The notes under the pieces: model-generated
Seen by the model: only the letters and a program-made list of their open reading frames with translations
The model's database searches: none
What the model was told of the DNA's origin: nothing
In this document: in pieces, positions 1-6,318 of the stretch
Layout: the number at the start of each line of letters is the position of its first letter
Position numbering within the stretch: position 1 is the first letter of the stretch
Made by a program: the position numbers and the translations under genes
NCBI GenBank assembly: GCA_020025345.1
Contig: JAHHSH010000009.1
Coordinates: 1-36,118, forward strand
Direction of reading: 5' to 3'
From: Oscillospiraceae bacterium
GTDB lineage: Bacteria > Bacillota > Clostridia > Oscillospirales > Oscillospiraceae
DNA length: 36,118 nucleotides

Positions 1-119
1 CGCTGTGGAAAGAAGCAAAACGTTCTTAAGGCGAGCGAAATTCGTTTTGGGATATATTTTTAGGTATACGAGTAAAGAATAAAGCGTGTACAAAAGAAGA
101 TTTAGGAGGATTTCAAACT

Positions 120-395
120 ATGAATAAGTCTGAACTGATTGCTGCTGTTGCAGAGAAGACCGGCATGTCCAAGAAGGATACCGAGACCGTTCTGGCCGCT
201 ATGATCAACACCGTGACCGAGGCTCTGCAGGCTGAGGATAAGGTGCAGCTGGTTGGCTTCGGCTCTTTCGAGGTGAAGAAGAGAGCTGCCCGCACCGGTC
301 TGAACCCCAAGACCAAGGAGAGCATCTCCATCCCCGCTTCCAAGGCTCCCGTGTTCAAGGCCGGCAAGGCTCTGAAGGACGCTGTGAGCAAGTAA
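120..395 (+). CDS. hup: HU-family DNA-binding protein
   Basis: This is the 91-residue histone-like protein HU, which binds and bends DNA as a dimer and compacts the nucleoid. The start MNKSELIAAVAEKTGMSKKD and the arm region around GFGSFEVKKRAARTGLNPKT are typical of the family, and the length is normal. The ATG follows a clear TAGGAGG site at about 102-109. It is the first gene of a cluster (hup, rqcP, yabP, yabQ, divIC, yabR) that is widely conserved in Clostridia and Bacilli. A terminator follows at once, so HU probably has its own high-level transcript. The 119 bases before it must hold its promoter, but I see no convincing -35/-10 pair there. Confidence 0.97.
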   Translation: MNKSELIAAVAEKTGMSKKDTETVLAAMINTVTEALQAEDKVQLVGFGSFEVKKRAARTGLNPKTKESISIPASKAPVFKAGKALKDAVSK

Positions 396-411
396 TTGTG
401 TGAAACGGCAG

Positions 412-444
412 GCCGGTGTGACTGAGGTCACACCGGCTTTTTCC
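412..444 (+). terminator. Rho-independent terminator after hup
   Basis: Perfect 10-bp stem (GCCGGTGTGA / TCACACCGGC) with a 6-base loop, followed by TTTTT. It separates hup from rqcP. Confidence 0.85.
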
Positions 445-470
445 AATAGAGGAAGGAGGAGTTCAGAACC

Positions 471-725
471 ATGCGTCTGGACAAATATTTGAAGGTATCC
501 CGCCTTATTAAGCGCCGCACTGTTGCTAATGAAGCCTGCGACAACCAGCGGGTCAGTGTCAACGGAAAGATCCAGCGCGCCTCCTACGAGGTGAAGGAGG
601 GCGACCAGATCGCCATCCGCTTCGGTGAGCGTACCGTGGTGGTGGAAGTGGTCAGCGTGCAGGACAATGTGGGCAAGGCGGATGCGGCGGCCATGTATCG
701 TCAGCTGCCGCAGGAAATGCAGTGA
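471..725 (+). CDS. rqcP: S4-domain RNA-binding protein RqcP (YabO)
   Basis: An 84-residue protein made almost entirely of one S4 RNA-binding domain (MRLDKYLKVSRLIKRRTVAN at the start). In Bacillus subtilis the orthologue RqcP (YabO) binds the obstructed 50S subunit with RqcH and peptidyl-tRNA and helps alanine tailing in ribosome-associated quality control; Hsp15 is its relative. A GAAGGAGGAG site lies just upstream. The position before yabP/yabQ/divIC matches the B. subtilis order. The identification rests on length, domain and synteny together. Confidence 0.93.
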   Translation: MRLDKYLKVSRLIKRRTVANEACDNQRVSVNGKIQRASYEVKEGDQIAIRFGERTVVVEVVSVQDNVGKADAAAMYRQLPQEMQ

Positions 726-752
726 TAAATGGACGGCTCCTCTCATAGAGAT
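724..752 (+). promoter_or_regulatory. Possible sigma-E-type promoter for yabP-yabQ
   Basis: GATAAAT, 13 bases, then CATAGAGAT resembles the sporulation sigma-E pattern (ATA-containing -35, CATACA-like -10). yabP and yabQ are mother-cell sporulation genes, which makes a sigma-E promoter expected here. The match is imperfect and is an inference. Confidence 0.35.
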
Positions 753-789
753 GTAGTGACGACTACAGATGTATGGGAGGAGTATTTTT

Positions 790-1080
790 ATGGCCTATGA
801 GATGAATGGAAACCACCAGACGACGATGGAGCATCGTCTGGAGCTGCAGGGCCGGGAGCGTCTCACCGTTTCCGGCGTGGAGGATGTGGAGCGCTTTGAT
901 GAGAACTGCATCGTTATGGCCACCTGTGCCGGAACACTGGTGATCAACGGGGCACAGCTGCATATTGATAAGCTGTCGCTGGACGGTGGAGAGCTCCATG
1001 TGGACGGTCATGTGGATGCCGTGAGCTATGAGGATGCGCCGACGAGCCGCCCCTCCTTCTTCGGCCGCCTGTTTGGCTGA
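790..1080 (+). CDS. yabP: Sporulation protein YabP
   Basis: A 96-residue YabP-family protein (YabP/YqfC family). These small mother-cell proteins are needed for spore development; the biochemical role is unknown. The sequence is a short beta-rich domain (LEGQ-type start, then RLTVSGVEDVERFDENCIVM). I choose the ATG at 790 because GGGAGGAG lies 7 bases before it; the in-frame ATG at 769 lacks a ribosome site. Its stop overlaps the yabQ start (TGATG), so the two are translationally coupled, as in B. subtilis. Confidence 0.92.
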   Translation: MAYEMNGNHQTTMEHRLELQGRERLTVSGVEDVERFDENCIVMATCAGTLVINGAQLHIDKLSLDGGELHVDGHVDAVSYEDAPTSRPSFFGRLFG

Positions 1081-1610
1081 TGGAGAACTATGTCGCCGGG
1101 CAGCTGGAATGTCTGGGGCAGGCGCTGCTGCTGGGGCTTGTGGGCGGCGTGGCCTACGATCTTCTCCGCGCCGTCCGGCTGCAGTGGCGTCGCCGCTGGC
1201 TGACCCATGTGAGTGATGCCCTCTATGCCGTGGCGATGGGGCTGGCGGTTTTTCTCTTTGCCATGGGCCGCGGCCAGGGGGAGCTGCGGCTCTATATGCT
1301 GGGGGGAATCGCTGTGGGCGGTGCGGTCTATTTTGCCGTCTTCAGCTGTCTTATCCGCCCTCTGTGGGAGTTTTGGACGGAAACGGTGGCTGCGCTGGCC
1401 GGTTTTTTGTGGCGCCCTGTGGCGTGGATCGTGGAATTTATAAAAAAAGCGGTCTGCAGCGCAAAAAAATACTTTTATTTTTGGAAAAAATACGCTACAA
1501 TTAAAATGTATTTATCTAATTATGGAAAACCGGGAAATACGACACGAGGAGGACATCGCAATGAGAAGCGCCAAAAAAGGAAAAACAGCGAAAAAGGGCA
1601 AAAAGCGTAG
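1080..1610 (+). CDS. yabQ: Spore cortex biosynthesis protein YabQ
   Basis: A 176-residue membrane protein of the YabQ family, required for spore cortex formation in B. subtilis. It shows several hydrophobic segments in the first ~115 residues (LECLGQALLLGLVGGVAYDL, then ALYAVAMGLAVFLFAMG and the segment around GGIAVGGAVYFAVFSCLI), then a basic, Lys-rich C-terminal tail. The start overlaps the yabP stop by one base. The 3' end runs 50 bases into divIC in another frame, and the last ~30 residues (KRQKRKNSEKGQKA end) have a composition imposed by that overlap. A likely vegetative promoter for divIC lies inside its 3' part. Confidence 0.88.
   Translation: MENYVAGQLECLGQALLLGLVGGVAYDLLRAVRLQWRRRWLTHVSDALYAVAMGLAVFLFAMGRGQGELRLYMLGGIAVGGAVYFAVFSCLIRPLWEFWTETVAALAGFLWRPVAWIVEFIKKAVCSAKKYFYFWKKYATIKMYLSNYGKPGNTTRGGHRNEKRQKRKNSEKGQKA
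1473..1501 (+). promoter_or_regulatory. Probable internal promoter for divIC-yabR
   Basis: TTTTAT, 17 bases, TACAAT in an unusually A/T-rich stretch inside the yabQ 3' end. A separate vegetative promoter makes sense because divIC is needed in growing cells and yabPQ only in sporulation. The -35 is weak. Confidence 0.45.
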
Positions 1611-1869
1611 CCTCCCTGTCCTCTTTGTTGTGCTGGTGTTGATCGCTGTGGTGGGTGTCGAGACCGTCCGTGTTTTTGGGCAGATCAATCAGGCCCAGAA
1701 GCAGGAGGCAGACCTGCATATGCAGGTGGAGCAGATGGAGCAGGAAAATGCGGCTCTGCGCTCGGATATTTCCCGGGCCGATGATCCGGAGTTCATTAAG
1801 GAACTGGCCCGTCAGCGGCTGGGTATGGCCGAACAGGGCGAGCGTATTTTTTACGATGTAAATCACTGA
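1561..1869 (+). CDS. divIC: Septum formation initiator DivIC (FtsB family)
   Basis: A 102-residue bitopic division protein of the FtsB/DivIC family. It has a Lys-rich cytoplasmic start, one membrane segment (SLPVLFVVLVLIAVVGVETV, residues ~18-37) and an extracytoplasmic coiled coil (INQAQKQEADLHMQVEQMEQ and on), ending in the family's LARQRLGMAEQGER segment. DivIC works with DivIB and FtsL at the septum. I start at 1561 because GAGGAGG lies 7-9 bases upstream; an in-frame ATG at 1522 has no ribosome site and sits within yabQ. Confidence 0.92.
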   Translation: MRSAKKGKTAKKGKKRSLPVLFVVLVLIAVVGVETVRVFGQINQAQKQEADLHMQVEQMEQENAALRSDISRADDPEFIKELARQRLGMAEQGERIFYDVNH

Positions 1870-1903
1870 GGAGAGAAAACGAAGGGAGCATAAGCGGAAG
1901 TAT

Positions 1904-2365
1904 ATGGAATTGGCGGTTGGGACGATTATCAGCGGTAAGGTGACGACGATCACAAAATTTGGCGCCTTTGTGGCGCTGCCGGATGGAAAATCCGGGTTGG
2001 TACATATTTCTGAGGTGGCCAACACTTTTGTCAACGATGTACACGATTTCCTCACAGAGGGACAGGAGGTACAGGTGAAGCTGCTGGCGATTACGCCGGA
2101 GGGAAAGCTGAACCTGTCCGTGAAGCAGGCGCAGCCGCGCGAGGCGCGTGAAGGGCGTCCGATGCAGGAGCGCCGCCATACATCCTACCATAGCGCTCCC
2201 CAGCGCAATCGGGACGGCCGTTCGGCACACCGCCCGATGGAAGCGGCTCTTCCTCCCCAGGAACCCAGCTTTGAGGACAAGCTCAAGCAGTTTATGACGG
2301 CCTCCGACAGCAAGATGTCGGAGCTGAACCGCAACCGTGAGGGTAAGCGCCGCAGAAGAAAATAA
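1904..2365 (+). CDS. yabR: S1 RNA-binding domain protein (YabR-like)
   Basis: A 153-residue protein with one N-terminal S1 domain (residues ~3-72: VGTIISGKVTTITKFGAFVA, HISEVA, EGQEVQVKLLAI) and a long, charged, probably disordered C-terminus rich in Arg, Gln and Pro that ends in RRRRK. This matches the YabR/polynucleotide-phosphorylase-like S1 family found after divIC. It probably binds RNA or ribosomes, but the exact role is unknown. It closes the hup-yabR cluster and is followed by a strong terminator. Confidence 0.9.
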   Translation: MELAVGTIISGKVTTITKFGAFVALPDGKSGLVHISEVANTFVNDVHDFLTEGQEVQVKLLAITPEGKLNLSVKQAQPREAREGRPMQERRHTSYHSAPQRNRDGRSAHRPMEAALPPQEPSFEDKLKQFMTASDSKMSELNRNREGKRRRRK

Positions 2366-2371
2366 AGCATG

Positions 2372-2408
2372 AAAACGCCCGGAGAGCATCGCTCTCCGGG
2401 CGTTTTTT
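2372..2408. terminator. Terminator between convergent yabR and the acyl-CoA synthetase
   Basis: A stem of about 14 bp (AAAACGCCCGGAGAGC / GCTCTCCGGGCGTTTT) around ATC, flanked by A- and T-runs, so it should act in both directions. Confidence 0.9.
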
Positions 2409-2421
2409 CAGTAAATCGGGG

Positions 2422-4194
2422 TTATGCTTTATTTGCCTTGGCCTCTTCTTCCTTTTCAAGGACGGTGAACGCCACCTTGCCCACCAGTGTCTTGGGCAGT
2501 TCGCTGCGGAACTCCATATCCTTGGGCAGCGCGTACCGGGGCAGGCGCTCGGCGCAGTGGCGCAGCAGCTCCTCGCGCAGGGCGTCGGTGGGCTCGATGC
2601 CGGGCTTGAGCACGACAAAAGCCTTCACGCGCTGCATCTTGTAGTCGTCCTTCACGCCGATCACGGTGCTCATAAGGACGCTCTCGTGGGCGTCAATGAC
2701 GTTTTCCACCTGAGAGGGATAGACGTTGTAGCCGCTGGTGACGATCATGCGCTTGAGGCGCTGCTTGAAGTAGATGAAGCCGTCCTCGTCCATAGTGCCC
2801 AGATCACCGGTGTGGAGCCAGACTTGACCGTCAGACTCGTGGAGCTGCAGGGTCTGCGCCGTCTCACGGGGGTGATCCATGTAGCCCTGCATGACGCTGG
2901 GGCCGCTGATGCAGATCTCACCCAGCGTACCATAGGGGGCCGTATCCTGGGTGGAGGGGATGCAGATCTTGAAGTAGGTATCCGGGAAAGGAATACCGAT
3001 GCTGCCGTCACGGTGGGTGAAGCGCGGTGTCAGACAGCAGGCAGTCACGCATTCGGTGGTGCCGTAGCCCTCGCGCACCTGCTCGGTGGAGCCGTGGGCC
3101 TTCAGAAAGGCGTCCACCTTGTTCTTCAGCTCCACGCTGAGGGAGTCGCCGCCGGAGAAGATGCCCTTGAGCTGGCTCATGTCCAGATTCTGGGCGTCCT
3201 TCATGCGCAGCAGCGCCTCAAAGAGGGTAGGCACACCGGCGATATAGTTGGGCTTATACTTGGCCAGAAGCTTACAGTAGCTCTTGGGATCGAACTGGGG
3301 CACCAGAATGGCGGTGATACCCCAGTAGAGCATGGTGTTGATGCACACGCCCAGACCGAAGCCGTGGAAGATGGGCATGATGGACAGGCAGGTGTTGCCG
3401 GGGGTGATGCAGTTGCCGGCGGTACCGGTCTGCAGTGCCAGGGCGTTGAAGTTCAGATTGGAGAGCAAAATGCCCTTGGTGGTGCCGGTGGTACCGCCGG
3501 AGTAGAGGATGGAGGCGGTGTCGCTGCCCTTGCCGTGGTGGATGTAGTTGCTCTTGTAGTTCTTGCCGCTGCGGATGAAATCCGGCCAGCGCAGGATCCA
3601 CGGATCCTTGGGCAGAGCCACAGCGTCCTTGCGGATCAGGGGGTAGAGCAGCTTTTTGATGCCGCCCAAACCGTCGGGAATGTCCGCAATCAGCAGCCGG
3701 CAGTGCTCCACACGGCTGCGGATCTTGGCAAACTTGGGATAGAATTGCCGCAGGGTCAGACACATGACGCTGTGGGAGTCGTTGATGTAGCGCACGATCT
3801 CCTCCTCACCGGAGAGGGGGTGGATCATGTTGGACACAGCGCCGATGCGGTTGATGGCGTAGAAAAGAATCACAGCCTGGGGCGTGTTGGGCATGCAGAT
3901 GGTCACCCGGTCGCCCACGCCGACGCCTTGAGCGCGCAGGGCCCGTGCCGCCTCGTGTACCTGCTCGATAAAGACCCGGAAGGATACCTTGTGGCCGAAG
4001 AAGTTGTAGGCGGCGGTGTCGGGATAGGCCTTGGCCGTGGTCTCGATGGTATCGATCATGGGGCCGTCATAGTAGTGCAGCGTGGTGGGGATTTCCCCAG
4101 CGGTAGCGAACCAGGGGGTGGGGACTTTTTCCGGGACAGGGAAAGAAACACTGTCCTCGGTGACGGGGTGGATGCGGTCTTCAAACAAATTCAT
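2422..4194 (-). CDS. AMP-forming acyl-CoA synthetase (long-chain fatty acid-CoA ligase type)
   Basis: A 590-residue ANL-superfamily adenylate-forming ligase. Visible motifs are the P-loop YSGGTTGTTKG (residues ~231-241), the A5-type EGYGTTECV, the A7/A8 stretch HTGDLGTMDEDGFIYFKQRL with MIVTSGYNVYPSQVEN, and the C-terminal Lys region LPKTLVGKVAF. The expected reaction is carboxylate + ATP + CoA to acyl-CoA. The chain length is not readable from sequence, although the family resemblance is to fatty-acid ligases. Its start overlaps the end of the upstream acyltransferase-like gene by 14 bases, so the two form one unit and probably one pathway. Confidence 0.9.
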   Translation of the reverse strand: MNLFEDRIHPVTEDSVSFPVPEKVPTPWFATAGEIPTTLHYYDGPMIDTIETTAKAYPDTAAYNFFGHKVSFRVFIEQVHEAARALRAQGVGVGDRVTICMPNTPQAVILFYAINRIGAVSNMIHPLSGEEEIVRYINDSHSVMCLTLRQFYPKFAKIRSRVEHCRLLIADIPDGLGGIKKLLYPLIRKDAVALPKDPWILRWPDFIRSGKNYKSNYIHHGKGSDTASILYSGGTTGTTKGILLSNLNFNALALQTGTAGNCITPGNTCLSIMPIFHGFGLGVCINTMLYWGITAILVPQFDPKSYCKLLAKYKPNYIAGVPTLFEALLRMKDAQNLDMSQLKGIFSGGDSLSVELKNKVDAFLKAHGSTEQVREGYGTTECVTACCLTPRFTHRDGSIGIPFPDTYFKICIPSTQDTAPYGTLGEICISGPSVMQGYMDHPRETAQTLQLHESDGQVWLHTGDLGTMDEDGFIYFKQRLKRMIVTSGYNVYPSQVENVIDAHESVLMSTVIGVKDDYKMQRVKAFVVLKPGIEPTDALREELLRHCAERLPRYALPKDMEFRSELPKTLVGKVAFTVLEKEEEAKANKA

Positions 4195-5074
4195 AGTGGC
4201 TGTCCTCCTCTAAAGGTTGATCGAGTAGCTCGGGGTGGTGACAGATGTGCTGGATCAGCTTCAGCGAGCGTGCAAAATAGAAGCCGTCAGCGATGCGCTC
4301 ATCCAGCGTGGCGCCGATGTCCACAAAATCCCGCAGAACAACGGAGCCGTCGTCCATGACAGTGGGTGCCTTGTGAATAGCGCCGATGGTCACCAGCACC
4401 GAGGTGGTGCCGTAGTTGTTCAGATGGTGATATACCGCAGGGCAGCGGATACTGCCCAGATTGCTCAAAAGCAGGGTGGCGCAGTTGGAGTCGCCCTCCC
4501 GCAGGACGCGGGGAGTCTTGCCCCAGAAATCCAGCCAGCGAATGATACGGATGGCCAGCATCAGCAGCAGACGGGGCATCTTGGCGAATTTGTTGATGAC
4601 GTCGTCAATGCCTTGGGCCTTGGGGGCGTCCCGCATTTCGTGCACCTCGCCCACGATGAAGCGGCTGATATCGGCCAGCGTGTCCGGTCCCTTGGCGATG
4701 TACTGCATCAGCGCCTCCTCGCTGTGGTCGGCAAAGCGGCGTTTCGCCACGAAGCTGATGCTGATCTCGTCCCGCTGGTAGATCCGGCGTCCCTGTACAA
4801 AGCGGTTGAGATAGGGACGCTCGTTGATGACGCGGGCGAACATAGTCACGAAGCAGTGAAAAAGAGTGGTCTTAAAAGGGGCATCCGGCCCGTTTTTCTC
4901 ATCGATGAATTTCAAAAGCTCCGTGACATCGATCTCCTGATGGAGATATACTTCACAGTCGGTGCGGTTGGGGTAGAGATTGGCCATGATGACGTTTAGG
5001 CCCGGGGCATCTTTCACCCAGACAGCGTCCGGCCGATCCCCCCATTTCCGGGGTTGCTTTTCCATAAAACTCAA
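4181..5074 (-). CDS. E2-like (2-oxoacid dehydrogenase acyltransferase / CAT fold) protein with altered active site
   Basis: A 297-residue protein that resembles the catalytic domain of dihydrolipoamide acyltransferases and chloramphenicol acetyltransferase. The N-terminal half has a CAT-like segment (HCFVTMFARVINERPYLNRF, ~73-92, then DEISISFVAKR). The C-terminus has TLDERIADG (~257-265), aligned with the E2 motif DHRVIDG. The catalytic His is therefore Glu259, while the structural Asp (D263) is kept. No lipoyl or E1-binding domain is present. TTG at 5074 is preferred because AGGAG lies 9 bases upstream; an ATG at 5065 is too far from it. Coupling to the acyl-CoA synthetase suggests an acyl-CoA-using enzyme or scaffold. 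Confidence 0.75.
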   Translation of the reverse strand: MSFMEKQPRKWGDRPDAVWVKDAPGLNVIMANLYPNRTDCEVYLHQEIDVTELLKFIDEKNGPDAPFKTTLFHCFVTMFARVINERPYLNRFVQGRRIYQRDEISISFVAKRRFADHSEEALMQYIAKGPDTLADISRFIVGEVHEMRDAPKAQGIDDVINKFAKMPRLLLMLAIRIIRWLDFWGKTPRVLREGDSNCATLLLSNLGSIRCPAVYHHLNNYGTTSVLVTIGAIHKAPTVMDDGSVVLRDFVDIGATLDERIADGFYFARSLKLIQHICHHPELLDQPLEEDSHYEFV

Positions 5075-5121
5075 ATTTACTCGCTCCTCTTTTGCCGACT
5101 CTCGGCGGACAAATATTTAAT

Positions 5122-5150
5122 AGCATATCATAAAATGTGGGAAATAGAAA
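5122..5150 (-). promoter_or_regulatory. Probable promoter for the acyltransferase/acyl-CoA synthetase operon
   Basis: Reading the minus strand: TTTCTA, 17 bases, TATGCT. A small hairpin (GCCGA/TCGGC at 5094-5106) lies in the leader just before the ribosome site. Confidence 0.45.
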
Positions 5151-5181
5151 GAGCGGATCGAAAAAACGACGTTCAGCCGAC

Positions 5182-5217
5182 AAAAGGGAAACCCCCGGAA
5201 GCATTTGCTTTCGGGGG
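5182..5217 (-). terminator. Terminator after the Cys-Ala repeat protein
   Basis: On the minus strand, CCCCCGAAAGC and GCTTCCGGGGG pair around AAAT with one mismatch, followed by TTTCCCTTTT. It lies 7 bases past the stop codon. Confidence 0.8.
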
Positions 5218-5223
5218 AAAAAG

Positions 5224-6318
5224 TTACTTTTGCAGTTCTTCTGTCAGCTTTTTAGAGAGCTGCACGGCACCGTACAGATTCTTGGCGCTGCACCCGGCTC
5301 GTCCACCGCCGGCGCAGGCACAGGCGCAGGCGCAGGCACAGCTAGAGGCGCAGGCACAGTGGCTGCCGCCGCCGAAACCGCTGCCGCCAAAGCCGCCGCC
5401 ACGTCGTCCGCCGCCGAAGCCGCTGCTGGACGGTTTGGGTTTGGTGCGTGTACCCACGCTGCCGGGGCGGGGCTTACCATCCCGACCGGCGGGATACCAC
5501 AGACCGTGGACAAAGACGTACCGTGTACCAAAGCCGCCGCGGTAGCTGCGTCTGCCGGAGAAGACCCGCTCAATGAAGATGATGATAAACAGCGTTACAA
5601 AAAGACGGATAAGGCCTTCATAGATGTAAGAGTTGTCGTAGGGATCGTAGTCATCCTCATAGTCATTGGGCAGATTTTCGCTGCTGTTCTCCCAGAAAAG
5701 CTCCGTGGGCCAGCTATCATAGCAGGCGCACACGTTGAGCTTATCCCCGTGGCCGAGATTGTAGGACTCGTAGCGCACGCCGTGTTCTGTAGGAACCTCT
5801 GTCACGTCGCCGCTGCCGCGGTAGAGCATGATGGGGGTGGGCAGTGCAGGATTCTCCATCCAGGTGATGGACATACTGCCGATCTCTGCCTCATCGAACC
5901 AGCCGGGGGTGTAGTCGTAGGAGACTTCACCTTCGTCCAGCGTGTACATATACTCCTGCTCCCAGGCATAGCGGAAGTCGATGATCTCGCCGTCGTCGTA
6001 GCCCCGGTCGAAATCCACCCGCATATAGCTGTTGTCGAAGTTCAGGTTGGAGATGTTGTCGCTGAGAGCCTCTGTGCGGCGGATGCTGCCGTTGGGGATG
6101 CCCACCTGCACCCATTTCACCGGCCCCTCGTCCAGCACTTCCCATACCAGATGTACTTGGATGTATAGACTGCCGTCTGACTGCAGGGGTGTAACGGTGA
6201 TGTCATAGCTGTGGATGTAGTCAAGGTCCGCGGCCTCCGCCGTATCGACGCTGAAGGGCAGCACCAGCAGGACAGCCAGTACCAAAGCGGCGGCAAAGGC
6301 AGAAAAACGCTTTTTCAT
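5224..6318 (-). CDS. Secreted, membrane-anchored protein with C-terminal Gly-rich and Cys-Ala repeat tail
   Basis: A 364-residue protein. It has a signal peptide (MKKRFSAFAAALVLAVLLVL, cleavage near AEAA), a beta-rich Asp/Tyr-rich ectodomain (~31-230), one membrane segment (LIRLFVTLFIIIFIERVF, ~236-253), then a Gly/Ser/Arg-rich stretch (~298-319) and a Cys tail: CACASS at 321-326, five CA units at 327-336, GGGRAGC at 337-343. Ten Cys in all: 197, 199, 321, 323, 327, 329, 331, 333, 335, 343. The start is the ATG of an ATGA overlap with the radical SAM gene. I do not recognise the ectodomain. The Cys-Ala tail next to a radical SAM enzyme suggests it is that enzyme's substrate (inference). With a standard signal peptide the tail would face the cytoplasm. 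Confidence 0.8.
   Translation of the reverse strand: MKKRFSAFAAALVLAVLLVLPFSVDTAEAADLDYIHSYDITVTPLQSDGSLYIQVHLVWEVLDEGPVKWVQVGIPNGSIRRTEALSDNISNLNFDNSYMRVDFDRGYDDGEIIDFRYAWEQEYMYTLDEGEVSYDYTPGWFDEAEIGSMSITWMENPALPTPIMLYRGSGDVTEVPTEHGVRYESYNLGHGDKLNVCACYDSWPTELFWENSSENLPNDYEDDYDPYDNSYIYEGLIRLFVTLFIIIFIERVFSGRRSYRGGFGTRYVFVHGLWYPAGRDGKPRPGSVGTRTKPKPSSSGFGGGRRGGGFGGSGFGGGSHCACASSCACACACACAGGGRAGCSAKNLYGAVQLSKKLTEELQK
5311..5358 (-). repeat. Cys-Ala codon repeat (GCC-TGY units) in the tail of the membrane protein
   Basis: A 6-base unit (TGY GCC on the coding strand) occurs five times in a row at 5311-5340 and twice at 5347-5358, separated by codons for two Ser. It encodes alternating Cys and Ala. 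It is coding, in frame and of mixed TGT/TGC use, so selection on the peptide is more likely than simple slippage. Confidence 0.85.

Noticed and set aside
1522..1560. An upstream ATG start for divIC at 1522
   Set aside because: No ribosome site precedes it, and the GAGGAGG just before 1561 and the normal family length favour the later start.
2557..4359. A 600-codon open frame on the plus strand
   Set aside because: It lies opposite the acyl-CoA synthetase, which has all ANL motifs. The plus frame has no motif or ribosome site and a composition typical of an antisense shadow in GC-rich DNA.
5311..5358. Short tandem repeats that look like a CRISPR or satellite array
   Set aside because: The unit is 6 bases, without spacers, and translates in frame to Cys-Ala in the tail of a real gene.
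5326..6168. A plus-strand frame with Ala/Gly repeats opposite the Cys-Ala protein
   Set aside because: It is the complement of the codon repeat and of a real gene with signal peptide and coupling to the radical SAM gene.
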